DNA from: Fibrobacter succinogenes
GTDB taxonomy: Bacteria; Fibrobacterota; Fibrobacteria; Fibrobacterales; Fibrobacteraceae
Length of the DNA stretch: 64,000 nucleotides
Reading direction: 5' to 3'
NCBI GenBank assembly: GCA_902794535.1
Contig: CADBHQ010000002.1
Span: forward strand, 62,001 to 126,000
Shown: one piece after another, positions 18,977-28,292 of the stretch
How positions within the stretch are numbered: the first letter of the stretch is position 1
Layout: the number at the start of each line of letters is the position of its first letter
The notes under the pieces: generated by a model
Told to the model about the DNA's origin: nothing
What the model saw: the letters and a program-made list of their open reading frames with translations, nothing else
Databases searched by the model: none
Made by a program: the position numbers and the translations under genes

Positions 18977-20266
18977 TTAGGCGAGGAAACGAATCACCTG
19001 GCTCTTTTCGACAATTTCGGGCAGAGCGTCAATGGCGTCGACCGCCTTCGAGGTCTTGCAATCCTGAGTCTTTTCGGTGATAACCACGATAGAAACCTTA
19101 CCCGGATCCTTCACGTTCTTCTGGATAATGGTTTCGATGGAAATCTTGTTTTCAGCCAGAATGCTTGTAATCTTGGCGAGCACACCGCAAGCGTCACGAG
19201 AGGTGAAGCGCAGGTAGTAGCGGGCAGAGGTTTCCGAAATCGGAACGAGCGTTGCAGAGTTGTCGACGTTGAACCAGCCCATCGGGAGAGCCTTGCGCTT
19301 ACCCTGGTCCACGGAGCGAGCCAAGGAAACGAGGTCGGCTACGACAGCAGAAGCAGTCGGCAAGCGGCCTGCACCGGCGCCAGTCTGAACGGTTTCGCCC
19401 AGGTTGTCGCACTTGAGGTACACAGCGTTGATTACGCCGTTCACGTTAGAGAGCAGGTTTTCGTTAGAAACGAAGCACGGATGGACACGGGCGTCCACGC
19501 GGTCACCATCGCGGTGATAGATGCCGAGGAGCTTCACGCAGCAGCCAAGTTCCTTGGCGAATGCGATATCCTGGGCGGTAATCTTGGAAATACCCGTCAC
19601 ATGAATCTTTTCAAAGTCCACGCGGTGGCCGCTGCAGAGGCTAGCGAGCAAGGCTGTCTTGTGAGCGGAGTCGATACCTTCGATATCGAAGGTCGGGTCA
19701 GCTTCGGCAAAGCCGAGCTTCTGGGCATCCTTCAGAACCACGTCGAAGTCCAGGCCTTCGTCGGCCATGCGGCTGAGGATGTAGTTACAAGTACCGTTGA
19801 TGATGCAGCTCAGGTGTTCCACCGTAGAGCCGAGCAGGCCTTCCTGCAGGCTACGGATAATAGGAATGCCACCGCCAACAGCTGCTTCGAACAGCACATG
19901 CAGACCGTTCTTGGCTGCAAGCGGGAAAATTTCGTGGCCGTACTTGGCGAGAAGAGCCTTGTTGGCTGTCACCACGTGCTTGCCGCTTTCGAGGGCAGCA
20001 AGAATCCACTTGCGCGGCATGTTGTAGCCACCGGCAAGTTCCACGAGCACGTCGATATCGTTACCGGCAATCATTTCGTCGGCGTTGGTCGAAACCTTGT
20101 AGCCCTTTGCCTTGTACGGGGCAACTTCTTCTTCGGACTTGGCGCAGATGCAAGCCAGTTCGAGTTCAACACCGAGCTTTTCCTTGTATTCAGCAATCTT
20201 CTGTTCCAGAATCTGAATAACACCGCCACCGACGGTTCCAGTACCAATAAGTCCAATACGCAGCAT
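18977..20266 (-). CDS. hom: Homoserine dehydrogenase
   Basis: The 429-residue protein starts with the NAD(P) fold (RIGLIGTGTVGGGVIQIL), then TANKALLAKYG, FEAAVGGGIPIIRSLQEG and NGTCNYILSRM, all typical of homoserine dehydrogenase; LGFAEADPTFDIEGIDSAHK contains the catalytic-site residues. Residues about 345-429 are an ACT domain (YYLRFTSRDACGVLAKITSIL), the usual site of threonine feedback. It reduces aspartate semialdehyde to homoserine on the way to threonine and methionine. GGAG precedes the start. Confidence 0.96.
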   Translation of the reverse strand: MLRIGLIGTGTVGGGVIQILEQKIAEYKEKLGVELELACICAKSEEEVAPYKAKGYKVSTNADEMIAGNDIDVLVELAGGYNMPRKWILAALESGKHVVTANKALLAKYGHEIFPLAAKNGLHVLFEAAVGGGIPIIRSLQEGLLGSTVEHLSCIINGTCNYILSRMADEGLDFDVVLKDAQKLGFAEADPTFDIEGIDSAHKTALLASLCSGHRVDFEKIHVTGISKITAQDIAFAKELGCCVKLLGIYHRDGDRVDARVHPCFVSNENLLSNVNGVINAVYLKCDNLGETVQTGAGAGRLPTASAVVADLVSLARSVDQGKRKALPMGWFNVDNSATLVPISETSARYYLRFTSRDACGVLAKITSILAENKISIETIIQKNVKDPGKVSIVVITEKTQDCKTSKAVDAIDALPEIVEKSQVIRFLA

Positions 20267-20297
20267 AAGGCGTCTCCATTTTAAATTTTTACGCGCA

Positions 20298-20305
20298 CAA
20301 ATATA
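20298..20305 (-). promoter_or_regulatory. TATATTTG -7-like element for hom
   Basis: The minus strand reads TATATTTG 31 bases upstream of ATG 20266, with a GGAG ribosome site between them. Confidence 0.5.
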
Positions 20306-20315
20306 GAATTTTGCG

Positions 20316-22274
20316 CTAGTTTCCCACAGTCACCTTGCGGGTTCCATTACCGATTCGAAGCACATAATGGCCCGAAACAGGCACCGCGATGCTGAAATTC
20401 GCGCTATTTGCGGTTCCACGGAGCACCACATTGCCCTGCATGTCGAACAGTGCATACCTGTCGCCCACACGGGCTCCTGCCACCTGCAAGGTGCGATTTA
20501 CAACGCTCACACTAAACTGCGACAACGGCATTCGCTCAAAGGAAGTAGTCTGTTCACTACTCGAGCTCAGAGCCTCAGAGGAGCTTGACGCATCAGAAGA
20601 ACTAGACAATTCCACCGAGGAGCTGCTGCTCGGCACAGAGGAGCTAGACGGAGTGCTGCTACTTGAAGACTCAGCCGAAGAACTGCTAGATACACTCGAA
20701 GAGGATTCCTCGCTGGAACTTGAAACTGGGGGTGTAGTCCACTTGGCATAAAAGATCTGTGTACCAGTCGCTTTGGGGCTCACCGAAGTGACAGCATTCC
20801 CCAAAAATTGCCTGTTATCATACCAACCCGCAAAATAGAACCCTTCGCGAGTCACGAATTGTGCATCAGGAAGCGCTGTCTCCACTCCTTCTTCATAATA
20901 CTTCAGCTCATGACCTTTTTCGATTTTGCCGCCTTCATCTAAAACGAAAAATACATAGTGTTTCGTGTTACTCCAATCAAAATGCGGGAGCACCTGCGTG
21001 CCAGCAGGGTCTTCGGCCCATACGAGACCATCGGCGCCATCTTCCACATAAGAACCATTACTATAAGTTTCAATCCAGCCTCGTAAATAACCAGCAATAA
21101 CTCCACCCATTAAACGTTCTTCGGTAACACCTAGAACATCTTCTATTACCTTGTTAGTTGTATCCGACACATTAGCAACAAGAATATCCTCTTGCTCCAC
21201 AAAAAAACAATTTTCAAATCTGATCTTGCCGTCACCATATCCATACCCGAGAATAGTTCCTGCTTTTAGTGAAGAATCTGCATCGTAGGAAACATGCCCA
21301 GCATTATACGCATTAGCAATAGTAACGCCTCCACCAATAAGGTCTGCGCCTTCTCCATAACCAACAAGCCCACCAACACTCGAGCCACCTTCTACGGCAC
21401 CCTTGTTGTAGACATTTTTGAAAAGAGCGTATTCGAAAGAAGTCGCTTTGCCTAATAAGCCGCCAACATACATCTGTCCGACAACTTTTCCGGCATTATA
21501 GCTTTGGTAAACCCCGAGAACGCCCTTACTTGCCCAACCAACAAATCCACCAACAGCCTCCTTACCGGAAACCACCCCTGAATTATAGGATTTTATTATA
21601 TAGACATCGTCTTCATATTTACTCCCAATGAATCCCCCCACTTCGTACAAACCTTTCACCATAGACAGGTTGTAACTGTTCGATATATACAGCGATCCCT
21701 TGTGCCATGTTGCGCTTCCAATAAAGCCTCCTACGCCAGATTCACCCTCAACCAAGCCTGCGGCATAGGAATTCGTTATTTCCATTTGGTTTTTCGAATA
21801 ATCGTTTACAAAGCCAACAAAGGCGCCCACATTTTCTTTTCCCGCGAAATAAAAGTCTTCAAGACCGAGGTTTAATATTTGAAAACCTGACGCATTTTCA
21901 AATAAGCCCACACTTTTGTCACCGCTACCATTAAAATACAATCCATATATAACATGGTTGTTCCCATCAAACTTTCCCGAAAAATCCTTCATCGGAGCCC
22001 ACGGGACAAAATCCTTTTGCGAATTCAATTCGCCTTCGGAATTTAACACCGATTCATTCACCACGATATCCTGAGTCAGCTTTCCGCACACGATCCCTTG
22101 AGGGGCACCCTCTCCTGTACCATTCACAATGTCTGCAAATCCGTAAAGTTCGGCGGCATCTGAAATTTGATAACAACCATCCGACAAAGTTGGCATTTTT
22201 GAAGTAATAGTCGCCGCATTTGCAGACAAGGCTGTAAACAGAACTCCCGTAAAAATTGAAATCGTGAATTTCAT
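20316..22274 (-). CDS. Exported GLUG-repeat surface protein with serine-rich linker
   Basis: The 652-residue precursor has a signal peptide (MKFTISIFTGVLFTALSANA). Residues about 90-360 hold a series of GLUG-type repeats, each about 30-40 residues and ending in VGGFVG or VGGLLG forms (GVGGFIGSATW, EVGGFIGSKYE, AVGGFVGWAS). About 430-515 is a Listeria-Bacteroides-like repeat ending EGFYFAGWYDNRQF...FYAKW. A serine-rich linker of some 60 residues follows (SSSSEESSSSVSSSSS), then a C-terminal module (YALFDMQGNVVLRG ... VLRIGNGTRKV) similar to the tails of the GH5 enzymes. It is probably a surface or adhesion protein; the ligand is unknown. An AGAGGAG ribosome site precedes the start. Confidence 0.85.
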   Translation of the reverse strand: MKFTISIFTGVLFTALSANAATITSKMPTLSDGCYQISDAAELYGFADIVNGTGEGAPQGIVCGKLTQDIVVNESVLNSEGELNSQKDFVPWAPMKDFSGKFDGNNHVIYGLYFNGSGDKSVGLFENASGFQILNLGLEDFYFAGKENVGAFVGFVNDYSKNQMEITNSYAAGLVEGESGVGGFIGSATWHKGSLYISNSYNLSMVKGLYEVGGFIGSKYEDDVYIIKSYNSGVVSGKEAVGGFVGWASKGVLGVYQSYNAGKVVGQMYVGGLLGKATSFEYALFKNVYNKGAVEGGSSVGGLVGYGEGADLIGGGVTIANAYNAGHVSYDADSSLKAGTILGYGYGDGKIRFENCFFVEQEDILVANVSDTTNKVIEDVLGVTEERLMGGVIAGYLRGWIETYSNGSYVEDGADGLVWAEDPAGTQVLPHFDWSNTKHYVFFVLDEGGKIEKGHELKYYEEGVETALPDAQFVTREGFYFAGWYDNRQFLGNAVTSVSPKATGTQIFYAKWTTPPVSSSSEESSSSVSSSSSAESSSSSTPSSSSVPSSSSSVELSSSSDASSSSEALSSSSEQTTSFERMPLSQFSVSVVNRTLQVAGARVGDRYALFDMQGNVVLRGTANSANFSIAVPVSGHYVLRIGNGTRKVTVGN

Positions 22275-22326
22275 AAAATCTCCTCTTTAATTCTGATTAG
22301 AAAGATACAATAATTGAAAGTTCAAC

Positions 22327-22358
22327 TTTGCCTAAGCAGTTACAAGTAACTATATTTA
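22327..22358 (+). promoter_or_regulatory. TTTG-N20-TATATTTA promoter for the second sugar transferase
   Basis: TTTG (22327-22330) and TATATTTA (22351-22358) are separated by 20 bases, matching the Bacteroidota -33/-7 layout. Only five bases separate the -7 element from ATG 22364, so the mRNA would be leaderless or nearly so. Confidence 0.6.
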
Positions 22359-22363
22359 GCGCC

Positions 22364-23536
22364 ATGGAACAGGAATCCGTTAACCCGGCAATTGGCTCAA
22401 TTCTCGACGAGCAAAAGCTAAAGAACATTGTCTATCCGGCAAAGCTCTTTAGAACGCGTTTGAACGAAGAATTTATGCGTGCGAACCGCACCCGCAAGCC
22501 GTTCCTGTATATCAAGATGTATTCGCACCAGTACGACTTCTTTGGTTGGGGCAGCCCGAACAAGACCGTCGAAAACACCTGGCGAATCAGCATTTTGACC
22601 ATGTTTTCGCACTTGCGCTTTATCGATGTTTTGGGCTACCTTTCCGATGGTAGCGGTCTCGGCATTATCTTGCTGAATTCCGACCTCTCGGTGTTGGAAT
22701 CGATTCGCAAAGAAATCTTGCACAAGTTGAACGACGCAGGCCTTATCCAGACGCTCCGCATCAACCCGAAGCGCCCGATTTTCGAAGCCTACCTCTACAC
22801 GGGTTACCAGGAAAAAGACAACCTGGAACTGGCCGATAAAATCAAAGACTTTAACAGCGCAAACGGTCGATTCTTCTCGCTTAGCCGCTTGAACCTCGAC
22901 CACATTTGGGAACACCCGCACACCATTCGCTACCGCCACATGGTCAAGCGTTTTGTCGACGTGACCTGCACTAGCATTGCGATTGTGCTCTGCTCTCCCC
23001 TGCTCCTGTTCTGCGCCGCCGCAGTCAAGATTAGCGACCCGAAGGGTCCTGTCATATTCCAGCAGACCCGCGTAGGCAAGAACGGCAAGCTGTTCACCAT
23101 GTACAAGTTCCGCAGTATGTACGTGGATGCCGAAGAACGCAAAAAAGAATTGATGGCCCAGAACGAAACGGGCGGCAAGACGTTCAAGATGAAGAACGAC
23201 CCGCGTATCTATCCGTTCGGTCATGTGCTTCGCAAGTTCAGCCTCGACGAACTGCCGCAGTTCTTCAACATTATCAAGGGTGACATGTCCATTGTGGGTC
23301 CGCGTCCGCCGATTCCGTCCGAAGTGGCGGAATACGAACCCTGGCATCGCATGCGTTTGTCTGTAACGCCAGGTCTCACCTGCATTTGGCAGGTCAGCGG
23401 CCGCAGCAATATCAGCTTTGAAGGTCAGATGCGCCTCGACAACAACTATATCCGCAACAACGGAAAGTTGACCGAAGACTTCTCGCTCATCCTTAAGACC
23501 TTCAAGGTCGTGTTCAAGGGCGAAGGTGCGTACTAG
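22364..23536 (+). CDS. Sugar transferase with N-terminal GGDEF-like domain
   Basis: The 390-residue product (ATG 22364, MEQESVNPAIG) differs from the classical enzyme at 17470-18921. Residues about 25-175 are soluble and look like a degenerate nucleotidyl-cyclase fold (DVLGYLSDGSGLGIILLNSD in the GGDEF-hairpin position, without the catalytic motif). One hydrophobic segment follows (VTCTSIAIVLCSPLLLFCAAAV, about 205-226). The rest is the catalytic phosphoglycosyltransferase domain: MYKFRSMYVDAEERK, SLDELPQFFNIIKGDMSIVGPRPP, and VTPGLTCIWQVSGRS. It should start a polyprenyl-linked glycan. The function of the N-terminal domain is an inference. Confidence 0.9.
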   Translation: MEQESVNPAIGSILDEQKLKNIVYPAKLFRTRLNEEFMRANRTRKPFLYIKMYSHQYDFFGWGSPNKTVENTWRISILTMFSHLRFIDVLGYLSDGSGLGIILLNSDLSVLESIRKEILHKLNDAGLIQTLRINPKRPIFEAYLYTGYQEKDNLELADKIKDFNSANGRFFSLSRLNLDHIWEHPHTIRYRHMVKRFVDVTCTSIAIVLCSPLLLFCAAAVKISDPKGPVIFQQTRVGKNGKLFTMYKFRSMYVDAEERKKELMAQNETGGKTFKMKNDPRIYPFGHVLRKFSLDELPQFFNIIKGDMSIVGPRPPIPSEVAEYEPWHRMRLSVTPGLTCIWQVSGRSNISFEGQMRLDNNYIRNNGKLTEDFSLILKTFKVVFKGEGAY

Positions 23537-23597
23537 TCAGTGTGTAGTGAGGAATGTGAAATGTGAGATGAACATTCCTGAAAATAATTCACAAAAG

Positions 23598-23622
23598 AAA
23601 ACCTCGCTTGTCGCGGGGTTTT
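23598..23622. terminator. Bidirectional terminator between sugar transferase and skp
   Basis: AAAACCTCGC (23598-23607) pairs with GCGGGGTTTT (23613-23622) around TTGTC. On the minus strand the hairpin is followed by TTTTCTTTTG, so it also serves the converging skp gene. Confidence 0.8.
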
Positions 23623-23646
23623 AAAATTTTCAAACGATTTTAAAAA

Positions 23647-24162
23647 CTATCTGTTGTTCAGGTAATCCAGAACTTTCTGGGTCAGGTCGTTTTCTTTTTT
23701 CCAGAACACCACGGCGCCCGTTGCACGGTCGACCACCATGTCGTAGCCTTCCTGCAGAGCGATTTCGTTAATGGCCTTGCGAATCAACTGAATAATCGGG
23801 CCACTCACCTTTTCGTTTTCAGAAATCAGTTCGCCCTTACGGCCATACACGCGGTCGATAAAGCTCTTGAGTTCCATATCCTTCTTGTTGTACTCGGCTT
23901 CGAGTTCGCGCTTCTTTTCGTCGCTGAGCATAAGCACCTGCTTATCGAGCTTTTCCTTAATGGCGGCAAGTTCCTTTTGCAGCAAGTTACCCTGCTGTTC
24001 CCACTTTGCCACCTGACGGTCGTACTCTTCTTGAGCACGCTTGGTACCCTTGTAGCCGTCAAAGATCAGCTTGGAGTCCACATGCGCAATGCGCAAACCA
24101 TCTTCGGCAAACGAGACGGCCGCAAACGCGAGAACCAAAACGATTAGCAGACGCTTAAGCAT
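23647..24162 (-). CDS. skp: Skp/OmpH-family periplasmic chaperone
   Basis: The 171-residue protein has a signal peptide (MLKRLLIVLVLAFAAVSFA) followed by RIAHVDSKLIFDGYKGTKRAQEEY, the typical start of the OmpH family. A long charged coiled coil follows (about 45-120), and the C-terminal part (LQEGYDMVVDRATGAVVFW) closes the body domain. These trimeric chaperones hold unfolded outer-membrane proteins for BamA. It starts nine bases after bamA with GGAGG as ribosome site, the gene pair being conserved in many diderms. Confidence 0.92.
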   Translation of the reverse strand: MLKRLLIVLVLAFAAVSFAEDGLRIAHVDSKLIFDGYKGTKRAQEEYDRQVAKWEQQGNLLQKELAAIKEKLDKQVLMLSDEKKRELEAEYNKKDMELKSFIDRVYGRKGELISENEKVSGPIIQLIRKAINEIALQEGYDMVVDRATGAVVFWKKENDLTQKVLDYLNNR

Positions 24163-24171
24163 AGAGCCTCC

Positions 24172-26973
24172 TTAGAATCCTTGGCCGATAACAAAGTTGA
24201 ACTGCATGTCGCCCACTTCGGTACGCTGCAAACCACTATAGGTTTCACCCACATCTAACGGCCAAGCAAAGTCGAATCCGATAATACCGAGCATCGGCAC
24301 AATCACGCGGAAACCGAAACCAATGTCTTTCTTGAGGCTCATCGGATCCCATTCGCTGAGCGGGTTCTTGGACGGCTTCGGAACCTTGGTACGCGGGTTA
24401 TAGCGTTCACCGAACACGTTACCGGCATCAAAGAAGAACGGCAACAGGTAGAAGGTCTGCGGCACAAGGCCAAGCTGCAGTTCCACACCCGTGTACTGGT
24501 AGCTGCGGCCCAAGCGGCGGTAACCGATAGAACCCGAGCTGTAACCACGCATCATGCCTTCGTAGCCCATCACGCCACCCATGGTGTAAAGCGTGCGGTA
24601 CTGCAACTGGTCGCCAAAGATTACGCCATACTGGTTGGTAAGGGCAAGGGCCAAGCGGTCACGGAACAGCGGGAACCACCACTTGATTGTAAGTTCGGTC
24701 TTCACGAAGTTGAAGTCACTGAACAGCATGTCGTCTGCCCACTGAATGTCGAGCACGTAGCGAGAACCTTCGGTCGGGAACTGCGGCAGGTTCTTGTCGT
24801 CACGGAGCAAGCGGAAGTTGATAGCAGATTCGATACCGGTGTAAACCACGTAGCTATCGTCAATGTTGTCACCCTGCTTGTTCATGAGCCAGCTGTAACC
24901 AATCTGACCGTAGAAGTAGTCATCGGGCCACTTGAGACGCTTACCCAAATAAACACTTCCGCCGTAACGGGTAATGTCCGGGTCATCGTAATCGCTCATG
25001 TTCCACCAAGAATAACTGAGGCTTGCGCCCAAGGTAATCGGCTTGTCCAAGAACCAGGGTTCCTGGAAGCTGATAGATGCACTCTTCTTGTCGGCACCAT
25101 ATTCCACACTGAACGAGGCGGCCTGGCCGTCACCCATACAGCAGTTCGGAATAGAAACGCTAGCCGTACCCACGACACCGTCGCTTTCGCTGTAAGACAC
25201 GCCCAAGCTGAACTGGCCGGTACCGGCTTCCTTTTCTTGTACGGTAAAGTCGAGGTCCACTTCTTGTTCGCCCACGACCTTAATGTCCGGAACGACAATG
25301 TCGAAGTAGTTGAGCTGCATGATTTCACGGAAGCTACGTTCCAGCAAGGACTGGCGATAGGTATCACCCGGATACAGGCGAACTTCGCGGCGAATCACCT
25401 TTTCGTTCGTCTTGGTGTTACCATGGATATGCACCTTGTGAATCTGGGCCGGCAGGCCTTCGGTCATCTTGTAAGACAGGTTCACAATCGAATCGTTTTC
25501 AAACGTACGGGTTTCTTCGTACTGGGCAAACAGGTAACCGTCTTCGCGGTATGCATCCAGAATGGCCTTGCGAGAAGCGTCATACTTGTACTGGTCGAAC
25601 ACTTCACCACTGTCGAGGCGGTAAGCGTAAGAAAGCATTCTGTCGTTCAGCACCTCGTTACCCGAGAAGTGCAGGCCACCCATGTAGTAGCGACGGCCTT
25701 CATTCATGTGAATGTGAATCAGAATGGCGCTAGAAGTCTTAATGTTGTCGTACTTGTTCAAGGCCGGGAACATGTCTTCGATCATGTAGCGGACCATGAG
25801 CTTTTCTTGGTAAGTAGAGCGCTTCTTGATCTTGCGGAGCGAGTCAATTTTAGCGTTTTTCCACTTGCGGCCATCAACGATATCCAAGAATTCCTTGCGG
25901 GCACTTTCGTAGCGGATAATGTCGTTCAAGATTTTCCAAGCGTCTTCTTCGACCTTAACCTTGACCTTAGGTCTAGACACCCACGGCATTTCGCCCACGG
26001 CTCTGTGCTGGCGGAAGAAGTGCGTCACCTGCATGGTCGGCTTGCCGGCCATCTTGTAAAGCGGCGTAGCAGAGTCACCCAAAGCCAGGTTCATCTGATT
26101 ATAAAGGACGTCGAGATTTTCGCCAAGCGGAACCATGCGACCCATATAGAACAGGCAGGTGGAGTCCGGCAAGTATTCGGCGCTGTATTCGGTAAGTTCT
26201 GCATCCAGGTAACCGAAATGACGGATGGCATTCAACACCGTATCGCGGTCGGCTTCAAAAATGTTCTGCTTGAATTCACCGCCGCCCCACCACTGGTCGA
26301 GCTTGGTGAGCATATGTTCCATGATATCTTCGGCAGGCACATGGTCATTGCCCTGAATATCGAACTGACGGACCTTGACCTTTTCGCCTTCGCGGACCAA
26401 GAAGGTCACCATATTCTTGTTTTCGTCGACCGGAGTTTCGCGGTAACCGACTTCGGCAAGCAGATAACCTTCGGTGCGGTAGTATTCCAAAATAGCCTGA
26501 CGGTCGCGTTCCAGCTGGCTCTTGCTGTAAACCTGGCCCGGAATCATGCGGGTTTTGAGCTTCAAATCTTCTTCGGACACTTCGTCGCAGCCTTCGAATA
26601 CGGCCGTATCAAGTGCCGGGAGTTCTTTAACCTTGAAAATGAGGTCGACATCGGTGCCATCGCCCACGTAATCAATCCAGGCGGTTACATCGTCAAAAAG
26701 GCCAGACTGGTAAAGAGAGGCCACCGAAGACTGGACCTTTTCGGTCAATGCCGTCGGAGAAAAACTTTGACCATCGCGAATACCGATACGACTAAGGACA
26801 GCGCGGTCGTCCATGTGGACGGTTCCTTCGACCTTGACCTTGTGAATCTTATTTTCGACCATATAACTTTCGGACATTTCAGACATGTCCAAAAGCTGGG
26901 CCTGAGCAAGCCCAACAAACACAGCAATTAAAAACAGCCAACGGAAGCGCAGAATAAACCTACCTATAAACAA
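24172..26973 (-). CDS. bamA: Outer membrane protein assembly factor BamA
   Basis: The 933-residue precursor has an N-terminal signal (LRFRWLFLIAVFVGLAQA), several POTRA domains (about residues 45-560, for example VEGTVHMDDRAVLSRIGIRDG and VHIHGNTKTNEKVIRREVRLYPGD) and a C-terminal Omp85 barrel (from about 590, EKEAGTGQFSLGVSYSESDG) ending in phenylalanine (NFVIGQGF). MRGYSSGSIGYR corresponds to the VRGF loop of the family. It folds and inserts beta-barrel proteins in the outer membrane. Start choice is uncertain: TTG 26973 lies nine bases after a TATTTTTG element; another TTG at 27027 is in frame. The POTRA region is longer than usual between the third and fourth domains (about 300-420). Confidence 0.93.
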   Translation of the reverse strand: MFIGRFILRFRWLFLIAVFVGLAQAQLLDMSEMSESYMVENKIHKVKVEGTVHMDDRAVLSRIGIRDGQSFSPTALTEKVQSSVASLYQSGLFDDVTAWIDYVGDGTDVDLIFKVKELPALDTAVFEGCDEVSEEDLKLKTRMIPGQVYSKSQLERDRQAILEYYRTEGYLLAEVGYRETPVDENKNMVTFLVREGEKVKVRQFDIQGNDHVPAEDIMEHMLTKLDQWWGGGEFKQNIFEADRDTVLNAIRHFGYLDAELTEYSAEYLPDSTCLFYMGRMVPLGENLDVLYNQMNLALGDSATPLYKMAGKPTMQVTHFFRQHRAVGEMPWVSRPKVKVKVEEDAWKILNDIIRYESARKEFLDIVDGRKWKNAKIDSLRKIKKRSTYQEKLMVRYMIEDMFPALNKYDNIKTSSAILIHIHMNEGRRYYMGGLHFSGNEVLNDRMLSYAYRLDSGEVFDQYKYDASRKAILDAYREDGYLFAQYEETRTFENDSIVNLSYKMTEGLPAQIHKVHIHGNTKTNEKVIRREVRLYPGDTYRQSLLERSFREIMQLNYFDIVVPDIKVVGEQEVDLDFTVQEKEAGTGQFSLGVSYSESDGVVGTASVSIPNCCMGDGQAASFSVEYGADKKSASISFQEPWFLDKPITLGASLSYSWWNMSDYDDPDITRYGGSVYLGKRLKWPDDYFYGQIGYSWLMNKQGDNIDDSYVVYTGIESAINFRLLRDDKNLPQFPTEGSRYVLDIQWADDMLFSDFNFVKTELTIKWWFPLFRDRLALALTNQYGVIFGDQLQYRTLYTMGGVMGYEGMMRGYSSGSIGYRRLGRSYQYTGVELQLGLVPQTFYLLPFFFDAGNVFGERYNPRTKVPKPSKNPLSEWDPMSLKKDIGFGFRVIVPMLGIIGFDFAWPLDVGETYSGLQRTEVGDMQFNFVIGQGF

Positions 26974-26982
26974 AATTCGGGA

Positions 26983-26990
26983 CAAAAATA
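26983..26990 (-). promoter_or_regulatory. TATTTTTG -7-like element for bamA-skp
   Basis: The minus strand reads TATTTTTG nine bases before the proposed TTG start at 26973. Confidence 0.4.
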
Positions 26991-27047
26991 CAAAAGTTAG
27001 GCGAGCTAGACCCGCCGCAAACTTCAATTTTTGCGATAAAATGCCAT

Positions 27048-28166
27048 TTATTCGAATAAATCTCTAATAGAAACGCGACGCAGGCGTATCCGAAGCGGAA
27101 TGGACTTGATATACATTTTCCAATAGTCCACCTCTTCCCAAAAGATTTCGGCCGGAGCAAGCCCCCAAAGCGAGAAAATCCGCTTTTTCTTTCGAATCCA
27201 GTGCTGCACGAAATTTCCGACAAATTTCTTTTTGTGCTTGCCGAAATTGCCGCCTGCGACACTGTCGCCCAAGATTTTTTTACCGTACTTTTCATTGGGT
27301 TCGCAAAGCATTTTGGCGCGGTCTAATTTAAAGACATGGCCTAAAACCCACATAAGGGCCCCCGCAAAATCGCGAAGGCCGAACTTTCCCAAGTTTGCCG
27401 AAATGAATTCACGGTCCGATTCCGAGGAATGTTCAAGCAATATGTAGTAATCCAGCAGTTGCTTTAACCCCACGCCCGTGCCTAAAAAATGATGCTGGAT
27501 ATGCGCCAACTGCATGGCAAGCGCAAAGCGAATCGTAGGCACGTCAAAGCCTTCGGGCGTACTTTCAGACTTCAGGATTTCTTTTTCTAAAAACGAAAGA
27601 AGACGGCGGCGCGTAAACGGATTGAAATTCCCGGAAGACGGCCTAAAATGGACCTCTACCCCTACGCCACGGTCCTCTTTCAAATTGATATGATGGAACG
27701 AAAATTGGACACTCGGGTCGAATTCGAGTCCCACCTTTTGAAGCAGCTCCATAACAGCCTTTTTGCCGCCTTCTACCCAAATATCGATATCGCCAGCCTG
27801 GCGGGCATAAGGATTCGGGTAAAGCCTTGCATTGGCCGGGCCCTTGAGCACAGCCGACTTAGCCCCTTGTTCTTTGAAAAGCTGCGTGAGCCGAGCGGCC
27901 TCTTTGTTTAGCAAAACATTATGGCCTTTAACGGTTTCAGCCTCGCTTGCCCACTGGAATATTAGATCTAACGAAGGGCGCATGGCTTGGGGGAGCTTGG
28001 CAATCGCCCCGTAAGCAACACCTGCAAGCAACTGCCTTAACGCCTCGGCATGCACCAAATCCCATTGTTCGTCGGTTAATTTTTGGCCCCCGTTAAACAC
28101 GGAATCTTCGGCACCTACCGCAATTCGCAGCAACTCGTACAAAGATTCTGTTTTCGAAAAAGCCAT
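27048..28166 (-). CDS. Nucleotidyltransferase-fold family protein (NTP_transf_5-like)
   Basis: The 372-residue protein matches the uncharacterised nucleotidyltransferase family seen near polysaccharide and peptide-modification genes. It has an N-terminal helical part (about 1-90), then AVLKGPANARLYPNPYARQAGDIDIWVE, where GDIDIWV is the metal-binding GD-x-D motif, and HHINLKEDRGVGVEVHFRPSS. The C-terminal third is helical and basic, ending in a KKKRIF cluster. Substrate unknown. I chose ATG 28166 because TATATTTC lies six bases upstream, another short leader. It is divergent from the OLD nuclease gene. Confidence 0.82.
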   Translation of the reverse strand: MAFSKTESLYELLRIAVGAEDSVFNGGQKLTDEQWDLVHAEALRQLLAGVAYGAIAKLPQAMRPSLDLIFQWASEAETVKGHNVLLNKEAARLTQLFKEQGAKSAVLKGPANARLYPNPYARQAGDIDIWVEGGKKAVMELLQKVGLEFDPSVQFSFHHINLKEDRGVGVEVHFRPSSGNFNPFTRRRLLSFLEKEILKSESTPEGFDVPTIRFALAMQLAHIQHHFLGTGVGLKQLLDYYILLEHSSESDREFISANLGKFGLRDFAGALMWVLGHVFKLDRAKMLCEPNEKYGKKILGDSVAGGNFGKHKKKFVGNFVQHWIRKKKRIFSLWGLAPAEIFWEEVDYWKMYIKSIPLRIRLRRVSIRDLFE

Positions 28167-28172
28167 ACGTTT

Positions 28173-28180
28173 GAAATATA
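28173..28180 (-). promoter_or_regulatory. TATATTTC -7-like element
   Basis: The minus strand reads TATATTTC six bases before ATG 28166. Confidence 0.45.
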
Positions 28181-28292
28181 GATATTCAGAAATAGCCAAA
28201 ACTGCCCCAAAACGGCGCAAAATAGGTTAAAAAACGCAAAAAAACGGCATTTTTTGTGTTCACGCACGAAAGTTTTTATATACATTCAGTGT

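Noticed and set aside
25237-26931. A 564-residue open frame antisense to bamA
   Set aside because: No recognisable protein pattern; POTRA and barrel sequence are on the minus strand.
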